The notes under the pieces: generated by a model
Database searches by the model: none
What the model saw: the letters and a program-made list of their open reading frames with translations, nothing else
Told to the model about the DNA's origin: nothing
Part shown: one piece after another, positions 27,807 to 36,683 of the stretch
How the letters are laid out: every line of letters begins with the position of its first letter
Position numbering within the stretch: the stretch's first letter is position 1
DNA from: Cylindrospermum stagnale PCC 7417
GTDB lineage: Bacteria; Cyanobacteriota; Cyanobacteriia; Cyanobacteriales; Nostocaceae
Assembly (NCBI RefSeq): GCF_000317535.1
Contig: NC_019757.1
Coordinates: 1,649,001-1,713,000, forward strand
Reading direction: 5' to 3'
DNA: 64,000 bases
Program-made: the position numbers and the translations under genes

Positions 27807-28691
27807 ATGATAAAAGAAAGATTGATTACAGGTAAGACTAAACTTTTAGGGGTGATTGGGCATCCGGTGGAGCATTCTCTATCGCCAGTGATGCATAATG
27901 TTGCCCTTGGCGAGATGGGGTTAGATTATGTTTATCTTCCCTTGCCGATCGCACCACAAAATTTAGAAATAGCGATCGCAGGTTTTGCCGCTATTGGCGT
28001 GGTTGGTTTTAGTGTGACAATTCCCCACAAGCAGGCGATATTGCCTTTGTTATCAGAGATTACGCCCGTAGCCCAAGCCATCGGCGCAGTGAATACTGTA
28101 ACGCGCCAAGATGGTAAATGGGTGGGGACAAACACGGATGTAGAAGGATTTATTGCCCCTCTGCAAACAACGTATCACCAAGATTGGCGTCAAAAGGTAG
28201 CGGTAATTTTAGGTAATGGTGGTGCAGCCAGGTCCGTTGTGGCAGGTTGTATCCAGCTTGGTTTTGCGTCAATTCATGTTGTGGGGCGCAATGTGCAGAA
28301 GTTAGAAGAATTTCGCCATAGTTGGGGCAATTCACCTCTAAAGGAGAAATTTCAGGTGCATCAATGGGAGGAACTACCACAGCTAATTCCCCAAGCTGAC
28401 TTGTTGGTAAATACAACCCCGGTGGGGATGTATCCCCAGGTGGAGGCGTCACCTTTGAGTGTTGAGGAAATGGCTGATCTGCCAGCAGATGCGATCGCTT
28501 ACGATTTGATATATATTCCTAAACCGACGCTATTTCTCCAACAAGCAGAAAAACAAGGGGCGATCGCGATTGATGGATTAGAAATGCTAGTCCAGCAAGG
28601 CGCAGCAGCTTTAAAAATCTGGTTACAGCGTCCAATAGTGCCTGTGGACGCGATGCGCCAAGCATTGCAGAATCATTTGGGTAATTGGTAA
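27807..28691 (+). CDS. aroE: Shikimate dehydrogenase
   Basis: At 294 residues it is slightly longer than the usual 270-290. The substrate site reads GHPVEHSLSPVMHN with the catalytic Lys-Asp pair in VTIPHKQAI and NTDVEGF, and the NADP fold begins ILGNGGAARS. It reduces 3-dehydroshikimate in aromatic amino acid synthesis. The last residues (GNW) and the TAA stop fall inside a 7-bp tandem repeat (28680-28716), so the C-terminus has been shaped by repeat expansion. The region just before the ATG is also TGACTAA-like. Confidence 0.95.
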   Translation: MIKERLITGKTKLLGVIGHPVEHSLSPVMHNVALGEMGLDYVYLPLPIAPQNLEIAIAGFAAIGVVGFSVTIPHKQAILPLLSEITPVAQAIGAVNTVTRQDGKWVGTNTDVEGFIAPLQTTYHQDWRQKVAVILGNGGAARSVVAGCIQLGFASIHVVGRNVQKLEEFRHSWGNSPLKEKFQVHQWEELPQLIPQADLLVNTTPVGMYPQVEASPLSVEEMADLPADAIAYDLIYIPKPTLFLQQAEKQGAIAIDGLEMLVQQGAAALKIWLQRPIVPVDAMRQALQNHLGNW

Positions 28692-28737
28692 TTGGTCATT
28701 GGTAATGGGTCATTGGAAAAGCTATGACCAATGACCC
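28680..28737. repeat. Heptanucleotide repeat (STRR) and convergent hairpin
   Basis: Five GGTAATT/GGTCATT heptads (28680-28716) run through the aroE stop codon. The last unit pairs with CCAATGACCC at 28728-28737 to give a perfect 10-bp stem, GGGTCATTGG. It lies between convergent genes and can act as a bidirectional transcription barrier. Such 7-bp repeats are known from heterocystous cyanobacteria. Confidence 0.75.
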
Positions 28738-28749
28738 GTTACCCCATCA

Positions 28750-30570
28750 CTAACTATACTCAGGCATCCGCATATACATTTCCTGACCTTGGGAATTATA
28801 GATGAACAGCGGCCGTTTGGCATTGTCACCAATCACTACTAGCGCTTCCCGTAAGCTTTGGAAGTGGTTTTTTAGGTCAGCATCAGGATTAGCCGAGCTA
28901 TTTTGTAGTGCTTGGTCATAAGCAGGAGTTAACCGGACAATAATTCCTTGGTCACTGATGGTAAATGTGCAAATCTGAATTCCATTCGTACAAGTTTTAG
29001 TCAAGTCAGCGCGGGTTTGTTCTAAATCGCCATAGATTTGGAGTTTCTCTTGTGCTTGTTGGAGAGAATCTGAGTATGGTTGGAGGAGAGACTGAGCTTG
29101 AGAGTAGTACAAGCTATCACGAGAAACCTGTTGAGCAACCTGCAAAGCCTGACTCCAGTATGTTACCGCTGTCTTCCATTGTTGTTTTTGCGTATAGACT
29201 TTAGCTTGATTGGCTGTGTTGATGGCTTGTTGGTAGGTTTTAGCGGCTAATTTTTCTTGAGTGGCGCGATCGCGTGCCATGAGCAATTTTGGTTGATATT
29301 CTGCCAACAGATTTTGTGCTTCTTGGTATGCTGGGCTAGACTGGGGGATGCTCTTTAAGCCATTGACCACTAGAAGCCAAGTAGACTCCAGCTTTTGCCA
29401 GTCATTACCAGATTTGGCATTGGCTTCGTTATTGACGGCTGTAAGAGCGACAGCTTTGGCTGCGGTCAATTTTTTCAGCCAGATTTCCTCTTTGAGTAAT
29501 TGTTGATTTGTCGTTTGTAACCCGACACGATAACCTGGTAATTTGGCTTGCACCAGCCCATACAGTTCGCTATTGGGGCTGATCGCCTCTAGCGGTGCGA
29601 TCGCTTGTCGCCATAAACGAAGTCTTGCCTGTAATTCCGCTAGGTTATTAGCTGGAGTCAGCATTTTTTCTTCCACCAAGGATGCGGCTTGCAAACCATT
29701 GATTACTAAGCTAATTTTTTGTGACTGTGCCGATAAACTTGCAGAAAGTTCCTCTGCTTGCTGGTGACGGAATGCCCAGTTGGGAATCTTTTTTAGGTCA
29801 CTGCTGGCTGCTAACAGTTGCTGTTGCACTGCAACCAAGTCTTTTTCTGACTTGGCTTGGCGCGTCAGTCGCCGGGATTCTGTTTTTAATAATTCAGCTT
29901 TTTGTATTTCTTCACACTCGGATATCGCGCAAGGACGAGTCAGAAAGTAAGCACCGCCACCAAACACGAAACCTCCCACCAAGGCTACACCAATGATGAT
30001 CGGTTGCAAAAACTTTGCAGACTTGGAAACCGCCAAATCTGGTGAACCGGCCAAGGGGTCAAACGCTTCCTCCAACTCAACCTCATCGAGAGATAGATTG
30101 TCTAAGATCGAGTCATCTATCGATGGAGATTCATATATGGGAATATCGGTAGGGGGAAAAATTAGGCTCCCGCTTTCTCTCTCACTACTGCTTGAGGGCA
30201 CCGAGTTCCCCATCACCCCTAAATTCCAATGCTTGGGAGTAGCGAGTTCCTCGTCTGCCTCACTCTTTTGAACCTTCTCACTCAGGCAATGTTTGGCATA
30301 AGGGAGTTTTTCTCCAGACACTCTGAGGAATAATTGCGTCTCCTGGAACTGGTAGTTGGGTTGCCGCTGGAGTGCTTCTTCCAGTACCGTAAAAATTGTT
30401 GGCTGGTCAACTATTACACCAAGTGGGTGTTGAGTTAAAATCATTAGCTCATTATTTTTTACGGCACACTTAACCTGGAAAAGTTCGCCAGATTGAACTT
30501 CCGCAAGCAATTGTTCCTGTAGAATCTTGGCTAAAAGCTGTATATCTTCCTGTGGGAATGCTACTTTCAT
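28750..30570 (-). CDS. Hypothetical single-span membrane protein with long coiled-coil
   Basis: The 606-residue protein has an N-terminal soluble domain (about 1-100, starting MKVAFPQEDIQLLAKILQEQ), an acidic linker, one transmembrane helix (about 192-212, PIIIGVALVGGFVFGGGAYF) and a Gln/Ala-rich helical domain to about 500. The C-terminal domain reads CTFTISDQGIIVRLTPAYDQ. The layout suggests a membrane-tethered scaffold. No family recognised. Confidence 0.6.
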   Translation of the reverse strand: MKVAFPQEDIQLLAKILQEQLLAEVQSGELFQVKCAVKNNELMILTQHPLGVIVDQPTIFTVLEEALQRQPNYQFQETQLFLRVSGEKLPYAKHCLSEKVQKSEADEELATPKHWNLGVMGNSVPSSSSERESGSLIFPPTDIPIYESPSIDDSILDNLSLDEVELEEAFDPLAGSPDLAVSKSAKFLQPIIIGVALVGGFVFGGGAYFLTRPCAISECEEIQKAELLKTESRRLTRQAKSEKDLVAVQQQLLAASSDLKKIPNWAFRHQQAEELSASLSAQSQKISLVINGLQAASLVEEKMLTPANNLAELQARLRLWRQAIAPLEAISPNSELYGLVQAKLPGYRVGLQTTNQQLLKEEIWLKKLTAAKAVALTAVNNEANAKSGNDWQKLESTWLLVVNGLKSIPQSSPAYQEAQNLLAEYQPKLLMARDRATQEKLAAKTYQQAINTANQAKVYTQKQQWKTAVTYWSQALQVAQQVSRDSLYYSQAQSLLQPYSDSLQQAQEKLQIYGDLEQTRADLTKTCTNGIQICTFTISDQGIIVRLTPAYDQALQNSSANPDADLKNHFQSLREALVVIGDNAKRPLFIYNSQGQEMYMRMPEYS

Positions 30571-30825
30571 AGAGCGTGACCGCTAGTCTTTATATATGGT
30601 TTTTATTATCTTTGACGGGAGAAAAATAATGGCTTCTGTTTGCTCTCTCTTAAATGCATAGTTTAATTAACCCCAGTGTTTACATCCACTAGACCAACTT
30701 TTTAACACAAATCCAGACCTTTGGGCAAAAAATACTAGAGTGACGATTGTTCGTATTTTTACTTTTTCCTCCTGCTAGATGCTAAATTAGACAGTTCCAG
30801 CCCCAGCGAAAACTACAAATAAAAA

Positions 30826-30942
30826 ATGGGAATAATCCGTGTTTTGGGCATTTTTACCGCTTTACTAGGGGAAATTAAAGGTTCAGTAGCTACCGCAACT
30901 GTACTTTCTGGCTATCTTGCGGCAGTTAGAAAATATCCATAG
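30826..30942 (+). CDS. Possible 38-aa hydrophobic small protein
   Basis: Within the otherwise empty 30571-31201 gap, an ATG opens a 38-codon frame with a hydrophobic, membrane-compatible core (IIRVLGIFTALLGEIKG, then TVLSGYLAAV). No clear ribosome binding site precedes it (AAATAAAAA), so support is limited to composition. I see no other structure in the rest of the gap. Confidence 0.3.
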   Translation: MGIIRVLGIFTALLGEIKGSVATATVLSGYLAAVRKYP

Positions 30943-31201
30943 CGAAGACAAACAACTTTAGCTTAATGCTTTTAGACACTAGAAAGTTTACGGAGGAGAT
31001 GAGTTAGGTCTGATCAGCCTGACACTGACGAGTTGGCTCTAGAAATTAATTTGCCCCATCTGTTGAATTCGATAAAATTGATCCGTGAAAAATAAATTTT
31101 TATAGCTAACCAAAGCTTGATTCGGCAATCAGGGTGCTGTAGAAGCAATGAGACAGCAGTTCAGAAATGCTTTGGGAGTGTCAATACTAAGGTGGATGTC
31201 A

Positions 31202-32428
31202 ATGGATCTATTAGAGTATCAAGTTAAAGAATTGTTTAGTGAGATGGGAATTCCTGTATTACCATCGCAACGAATTGACCATCCCGCAGATTTGAAACGC
31301 TTAAAAATCCGCTATCCGATTGTCCTGAAATCCCAAGTACATGCTGCTGAACGGCAAAAAGCTGGTGGAGTCAGGATTGTAGAAACGACAATCGATGCGA
31401 TCGCAGCTGCTCAAACGATCTTCAATTTAACGATTTGGGGAGAATTGCCGGAAGTATTGCTGGCAGAATCGAAGTACGACGCCGATCAAGAATTTTATCT
31501 AGCAGTAGTTTTAGATACCGCAGTCTGCCGACCAGTACTACTAGGTTGCAAAGAAGCAGATATCGATTGGGAATCGGCAGGGGAGAAAATGCAATATGTT
31601 GTTGTGGAACAGGAATTCTCACCATTTTATGCCCGACGACTGGCATTGAAAATGGGTTTGCAAGGTGCGCTGATGCTGTCAGTTAGCAGCGTGCTAGAGA
31701 AGATGTACCAGTTATTTGTGCAAAAAGATCTAGACTTAGTGGAGATTAATCCTCTAGCCGTCAGCGCTTCTGGTCAGGTGATGGCTCTCAATGGCAAAGT
31801 CAGAGTCAACGAACGAGCAATCAACCGTCATCCAGAGATGGCCCAAATGGCAGCAAAAATAGTCAGCCGTCATACCAGTAGTCAAATCAACGGCATTTTA
31901 GGCGACTGGGATGCGGCAGCTATACACGGTAAAATAGGTATTTTAGGTAATGGTACTGGTTCGGTGTTGACAACTTTAGATTTGGTCGCCAACGCTGGTG
32001 GTAAACCAGGTGTTTGTTTCAATCTGCGCCATGCTTTTCTCACTGATACGGCACCGACTACCTTCTTGGGTCGCTTAGATACAGGTCTAAAAATGTTAGC
32101 TGCTGACAAAAGCATTCAAGTAATACTGATTAACTTCCTAGGTACTATTCCTCAGTTGGCAGAAATGCCGGAGGTCATTGCTAATTTTTGGCAACAAGAC
32201 AACAGCGAAATTAAATCCTCTATTTTAAGCTCCAGTGGCAGCAGAAGCCATCGCGGGGTATCTCTGCCGCGCTTGGTTGTCCGTCTTGCTGGTTCTGAAT
32301 TCAACGCCGCTAGACAATATTTAGCTACACTCAAAACCCAGAGCGATGTGCTAATAGTGGTAGAAAATTTAGATACCGCAGTGGCGGAAGCAGTCCGGCT
32401 TGCCAAGTTAACTGCTTATAGAAAATAG
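31202..32428 (+). CDS. Succinyl-CoA ligase beta-like ATP-grasp protein
   Basis: The 408-residue protein (second of two close ATGs, giving MDLLEYQVKELF) follows the SucC pattern. The ATP-grasp segment is LKSQVHAAERQKAGGVRIV, metal binding is in DLVEINPLAV, and the C-terminal CoA-ligase domain starts GKIGILGNGTGSVLTTLDLV. The usual LDVGGGA segment is replaced by FNLRHAF. It pairs with the alpha-like gene 93 bp downstream. The true reaction may not be succinyl-CoA formation. Family membership is clear; substrate is not. Confidence 0.75.
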   Translation: MDLLEYQVKELFSEMGIPVLPSQRIDHPADLKRLKIRYPIVLKSQVHAAERQKAGGVRIVETTIDAIAAAQTIFNLTIWGELPEVLLAESKYDADQEFYLAVVLDTAVCRPVLLGCKEADIDWESAGEKMQYVVVEQEFSPFYARRLALKMGLQGALMLSVSSVLEKMYQLFVQKDLDLVEINPLAVSASGQVMALNGKVRVNERAINRHPEMAQMAAKIVSRHTSSQINGILGDWDAAAIHGKIGILGNGTGSVLTTLDLVANAGGKPGVCFNLRHAFLTDTAPTTFLGRLDTGLKMLAADKSIQVILINFLGTIPQLAEMPEVIANFWQQDNSEIKSSILSSSGSRSHRGVSLPRLVVRLAGSEFNAARQYLATLKTQSDVLIVVENLDTAVAEAVRLAKLTAYRK

Positions 32429-32521
32429 TCACAATTACGTATCAATACGACACTGCACTTGTGTTGCTGTTATTCCCAGTATTTTGAGCCACTCTCTTTG
32501 CTAAACTTAACCGGATTTTTT

Positions 32522-33403
32522 ATGAACCTAACGCCAGATAGCAAAGTTTTAATCCAGGGCTTTTCTGAATTTATCTCAGAAACTCATGTTGCTCAAATGA
32601 AAGCTTACGGTACAAATTTGATCGCTGGTGTCAATCCCGGATGTGGTGGTCAGCTATTGTACGATCTACCGATATTTGACTTGGTTGAGGAGGTGGTGGC
32701 ACAATTTGGGGCAATTGACACCACGATCATTTGTGTACATCCTTACCAAGTCTTAGATGCAGCATTAGAAGCGATCGCTTCTAATATTCGCCAGATCATT
32801 ATTATCTCTGGTGGTGTACCACCTTTGGATATGGTGCAACTACTTCGTAAAGCCGAAGCTTGTGAAACCATTGTGGTCGGGCCTAACAGTCCGGGAATTA
32901 TTGTACCGGGAAAAATTCTTTTAGGTACTCACCCTAGTGAATTGTATACTCCTGGACACGTGGGCATTGTCAGCCGCAGCAGCACTCTGACTTATGAAAT
33001 CGCTTGGGAATTAACCAAAGCTGGCATGGGTCAGTCTATTAGTGCCAGCATTGGCAGTGATGCGATCATTGGTTCATCGTTTCTGCAATGGCTACAAATT
33101 CTCGATGAAGATGAAGCTACCCAGGCGATCGTTTTGGTCGGTCAACCAGGGGGTGGTAGTGAAGAAGCTGCGGCGCAATATATTACTGAGACAATTGATA
33201 AACCAGTAATTGCCTACATTGCAGGTAGACACGCACCACCGGCAAAACATTGGCGTCAGACAGGCACTTTAGCGACTTTTGTGGGACGCGATCCTAGTTA
33301 TGGGACTGCACAAAGTAAATTAGCTGCTTTTCAAACAGCACAAGTATCGGTAGCTGAACGCCCTTCGGAAATTCCTGAATTGTTGAAAAAGGTGCTTAAG
33401 TAA
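32522..33403 (+). CDS. Succinyl-CoA ligase alpha-like CoA-binding protein
   Basis: The 293-residue protein (ATG 32522) has a CoA-binding Rossmann start (KVLIQGFSEFISETHVAQM, GVNPGCGGQ), the GPNSPGII segment and GIVSRSSTLTYEIAWELTKA, all close to SucD. The phosphohistidine loop, normally KRMGHAGA, reads KHWRQTGT here, so the phosphorylated His appears to be missing. The partner beta-like gene is also divergent. Confidence 0.75.
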   Translation: MNLTPDSKVLIQGFSEFISETHVAQMKAYGTNLIAGVNPGCGGQLLYDLPIFDLVEEVVAQFGAIDTTIICVHPYQVLDAALEAIASNIRQIIIISGGVPPLDMVQLLRKAEACETIVVGPNSPGIIVPGKILLGTHPSELYTPGHVGIVSRSSTLTYEIAWELTKAGMGQSISASIGSDAIIGSSFLQWLQILDEDEATQAIVLVGQPGGGSEEAAAQYITETIDKPVIAYIAGRHAPPAKHWRQTGTLATFVGRDPSYGTAQSKLAAFQTAQVSVAERPSEIPELLKKVLK

Positions 33404-33476
33404 TCAGCGACGATGTTGGCAACTCTAGCCGTAGGTGATAATAGTTTCAGGTTTAATTATTCAGGAGGTGCTGATC

Positions 33477-34088
33477 GTGGTCTTTGCTCAAACCAGTCCG
33501 CCAAACCTGGACTCAGACGGGACAACAATGCGCTTCACCCCAGATGAATATCGAGGGATGGAAGAAACCGCACAGGAACGCCACGAATACCGCAACGGAG
33601 AAATTATCACGATGTCAGGGGGTTCAGAAGCCCACAGTGCGATCGCCAGTAACCTGTTAATTTATCTGGGATTTTTGCTCAGAGACACCAACTTTCGCTG
33701 CTACAACAGCGACTTACGCCTTTGGATTCCTGAATATCAGTGTGGAACCTACACTGATTTGATGGTCGTTGATGGACAACCAGAATTCAACGGCAATCGC
33801 ACGGACGAAATACTCAATCCTCTACTGATTGTCGAAGTTTTATCACCCTCCACTGAAGCCTATGATAGAGGAGATAAGTTCAGAAAATATCGCTCTCTTC
33901 CTAGCTTTTGTGAATATCTGCTCGTCGGCCAAACTGAACCCTACATTGAGCAGTATCATATCCTTAATCATGACAGCAATGATCGCTGGCAATTGCAAGT
34001 TCACGATCACCTTGAGCGGTCGATTGTCCTGCACAGCTTAAATGTAGAGATTCCCCTGTCTGAAATCTATCGCCGCATTAATTTTTAA
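33477..34088 (+). CDS. Uma2 family (DUF820) endonuclease-fold protein
   Basis: I place the start at GTG 33477, seven bases after a strong AGGAGGTG ribosome site (33463-33470); upstream in-frame starts lack one. The 203-residue protein has ERHEYRNGEIITMSGGSEAH, SDLRLWIP, TDLMVVDG and LIVEVLSPSTEAYDRGDKF, the last giving the E-x-V core of the restriction-like fold. Uma2 genes are greatly expanded in Nostocales and their role is unknown. Confidence 0.85.
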   Translation: MVFAQTSPPNLDSDGTTMRFTPDEYRGMEETAQERHEYRNGEIITMSGGSEAHSAIASNLLIYLGFLLRDTNFRCYNSDLRLWIPEYQCGTYTDLMVVDGQPEFNGNRTDEILNPLLIVEVLSPSTEAYDRGDKFRKYRSLPSFCEYLLVGQTEPYIEQYHILNHDSNDRWQLQVHDHLERSIVLHSLNVEIPLSEIYRRINF

Positions 34089-34101
34089 GTTAGCGATCGC
34101 A

Positions 34102-34345
34102 CTATATAATAAGTGACTTTTTACCCTCATTCTTCTCAATTTCAGTCCAGAGTTTTAAGTACAGTCTATCCAGTTCTTCCTGTGTCTGCCTTCCTTTGAA
34201 TGGCTGCCCAGTAAAATGTACTAACCTCGGATAAGTTAACGGTACTGATTGCAGCATTGCCAATAAACTGTGAGACTTCTTCGCTACCAGTTTCTTGATT
34301 GAGTAAAGCTAAAACAGCAGAAGCATCGACAATAACTTCACTCAC
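34102..34345 (-). pseudogene. VapC-like PIN toxin, truncated and fused to unrelated tail
   Basis: A GTG (34345) overlapping the antitoxin stop by 8 bp opens a frame with the PIN N-terminus (EVIVDASAVLALLNQETG and TVNLSEV), holding the first acidic residue. After about 42 codons the similarity ends and the frame stops at 34166. In another frame the following bases read VHFTGQPFKGRQTQ and EELDRLYLKLWTEI to a stop at 34102, a coding-like tail from something else. The rest of the PIN domain is lost, so the toxin is probably dead. Confidence 0.65.
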
Positions 34346-34580
34346 TTAAAGCCTCCAATCTTCGTTCCTGAATTAACTCTTCAGAAATTTTTCTACTAGC
34401 AGGAATATATTGCCTGAAAAGAGATTGAGCATTTTGTACAGAACTTTGGATGCGATTCTGAATTGGTCGATCATCTAGCACAAGGACAGCATCATATTCA
34501 CCCACTGGCATATCTACAGGAGAATTAACTAACAACTTGCCATCGCTTGTTATGGTGACTTTTATTTCTAATGTTTTCAT
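34338..34580 (-). CDS. Antitoxin-like small protein (VapB-type partner)
   Basis: The 80-residue protein has an N-terminal beta segment (LEIKVTITSDGKLLVNSP, then GEYDAVLVLDD) and a helical C-terminus (KISEELIQERRLEAL). The toxin start overlaps its stop. Size and position fit an antitoxin of a type II PIN module, though the sequence is not a classic AbrB or RHH fold. It may persist as an orphan. Confidence 0.55.
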   Translation of the reverse strand: MKTLEIKVTITSDGKLLVNSPVDMPVGEYDAVLVLDDRPIQNRIQSSVQNAQSLFRQYIPASRKISEELIQERRLEALSE

Positions 34581-34607
34581 AATTAACTCATCATTAACAA
34601 AAAATAC

Positions 34608-36503
34608 CTACATATCTCGCTTGTATTCTGCTAGCAGGTGGGGAATGTGATCATAGCCATCTACACCGATAACAGAAATGATTTTCGGGCGATTTTGCTG
34701 TAGGAGTATTTGAAATGTTAACTCCCCAATTTGTCCCTGGAGAATTATTAGAAACCCGGCTACTTGCCGCCACTCAAGAGAAGCAATTTGCTCTAAAAGG
34801 TACATTCCCAAACAGCCTGTATAAACTGCTTTTTCGGAATTTTGGAGATGGTAATAAGCTTCAGATAGATAGGCTAAATTGCGACCTTGGAGATACAAGT
34901 CGCCAGAAACTTGTGCTGTTTTGAAGCCATCTTCTAGATATTTAATCGCAGTTTGAGGTTGTCCAATTACTAAATAGGCAATGCCTAAGCTGCTGAAACA
35001 TAAGGCTTTACTTTGAATATCGCCTAATTTTTCTGATAGCTTTAAACCTTGCTCTAGATAGTGAATTGCTGATTCATAAATTTCTGGTTCTCTTTGTTCC
35101 AGCTTTCGAGCTTGCATGACTTCGCTGTAGCCTAAATTTACCAGTGCATTGGCTTCGCCGGTGCGTGCTTGCTCTACAGATGCGCCACTAACGCCTGGTT
35201 GGCGACTGAGCATTAATGCCCGTTGACTGTAGTTGATTGCTTCAGGATAATTTTGTTCTTGGACGTAGGTACGGCTGAGGTGGTTGAGGTTAGCGATTTC
35301 ACAGGGGCGATCGCCTGCGTTTCTCGCGATCGCTAAAGCTTGCTGATGAAATTTGAGCGATCGCTGATATTGCCCCATCGCCCGCTGAGAATAGCCTAGC
35401 AACGTCAAGATCCGCGCCTTTTCTTGAGTTCCTTCTACAGATGCCAGGGGTTCATCCAAATAATCTAGGGCATTTCGTAAAGAACTACCAGAAAAAGAAG
35501 CGAAAATCCCCCCATACAAAGGAAAGTAGGGACGCTGGGCAAAGGTGCGGAGAACCTGGAGCATAATTTGCGAAGCACCATTGCTGTACATTGCCCCAGC
35601 ATTCTGAAAACCACTCGCTAACTGACTCCAAATCACGGCAAAGGTCAAAAAAGTGGAAATGGATAACTTCGGCCCGGCTTGGACATTGTAAGCTTGTTGG
35701 TCAAACCAGTGAACTAACCCCCGTTGCAACTGCTGTAAAACTACTGCCAGTTCCACCCAGTCACTGAGAGTAATCTGAGGATGCTTTTGGGCAAATTCAA
35801 TTGCCGATTGCTCCATTGCCAGGGTGCGAAAAAAGGCTTGGGGTAACTCGCTGTTAACTAATTTAGCCCAACTTGCCCAGGGGCCACTTTCTCCTGGGAC
35901 ACCGCCAAATCCGAGAGAACCGCGATTTTGCTCATACATCCAACTGAGGAGGTTTTCTTGCAGTCGCACCCAAGCAGATAAACCACGGGTGATGCCTGTT
36001 GATATCTGCTGTAAATCAGAATTCGCTTGGGCAAATTGCTGTAACGATTTTCCTAACTGCTGTAGTTGTGACAAACTTAACGGATACTTCAGATTCGGGT
36101 CGGTAACGCGGATGAACGCAGCCAAACGATCGCCTGTTGCATCTAGGGTAATTTCGCGCATTGCCAAAGCGATCGCTTCTGTGGCTTTGTTTTGGTCTTG
36201 CCAGCGTTGCCATTGGCTTTGAATGGTTTTAATCGCTCGCAAACTCCGAGTCGCTTTGGATTTTTTGAGTTCATCTTTTTCGCTATCTACTTGCCCTTGG
36301 ATAGCATTCAGGCGATCGCTCAAAGCTAGCTCAAATACTTCTCCTGTGCCAGAAGTGATACCGTTGAGCAGCAGTTGATACACCTGTTCCACAGAGCTGA
36401 TCTTGCCCTTGAGGGTGGTGGCGACAATTTCATCGATTAAGGCCAGGTAGCGAACTAATAAGTCAGCGCTGGCGCTATCGCGTAATGGCAGAGAGTCAGA
36501 CAC
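34608..36503 (-). CDS. Tetratricopeptide repeat protein
   Basis: The 631-residue protein has no signal peptide. The first 370 residues are helical and lack a recognisable motif. From about residue 375 come four or five TPR units (GQYQRSLKFHQQALAIA, QNYPEAINYSQRALML, YESAIHYLEQGLKLSEKLG, GQPQTAIKYLEDGFKTA). It is probably a cytoplasmic scaffold or regulator. No partner is suggested by neighbours. Confidence 0.7.
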   Translation of the reverse strand: MSDSLPLRDSASADLLVRYLALIDEIVATTLKGKISSVEQVYQLLLNGITSGTGEVFELALSDRLNAIQGQVDSEKDELKKSKATRSLRAIKTIQSQWQRWQDQNKATEAIALAMREITLDATGDRLAAFIRVTDPNLKYPLSLSQLQQLGKSLQQFAQANSDLQQISTGITRGLSAWVRLQENLLSWMYEQNRGSLGFGGVPGESGPWASWAKLVNSELPQAFFRTLAMEQSAIEFAQKHPQITLSDWVELAVVLQQLQRGLVHWFDQQAYNVQAGPKLSISTFLTFAVIWSQLASGFQNAGAMYSNGASQIMLQVLRTFAQRPYFPLYGGIFASFSGSSLRNALDYLDEPLASVEGTQEKARILTLLGYSQRAMGQYQRSLKFHQQALAIARNAGDRPCEIANLNHLSRTYVQEQNYPEAINYSQRALMLSRQPGVSGASVEQARTGEANALVNLGYSEVMQARKLEQREPEIYESAIHYLEQGLKLSEKLGDIQSKALCFSSLGIAYLVIGQPQTAIKYLEDGFKTAQVSGDLYLQGRNLAYLSEAYYHLQNSEKAVYTGCLGMYLLEQIASLEWRQVAGFLIILQGQIGELTFQILLQQNRPKIISVIGVDGYDHIPHLLAEYKRDM

Positions 36504-36638
36504 TTTAGCTACTAGAGAACGTCACGTTAATTCTAATTCTAGTTGCGGCAGAGAGGGAATTAGAAAAGGCGAGGGCTTTTTCAATTTCATTTTTTCCCCG
36601 AACGACAATCTCCCCATTAGACATCTGTGGCAAAGAAT

Positions 36639-36666
36639 GTAGAGACGTTGCATGCAACGTCTCTAC
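36639..36666. repeat. Palindrome GTAGAGACGTTGC/GCAACGTCTCTAC, copy 2
   Basis: A perfect 28-bp palindrome sharing the GAGACGTTGCATG core with 7122-7149. It lies between two minus-strand genes, just after the kinase stop codon, and could stabilise or end the kinase transcript. Confidence 0.65.
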
Positions 36667-36683
36667 CTTGGGTTATATGTCTA

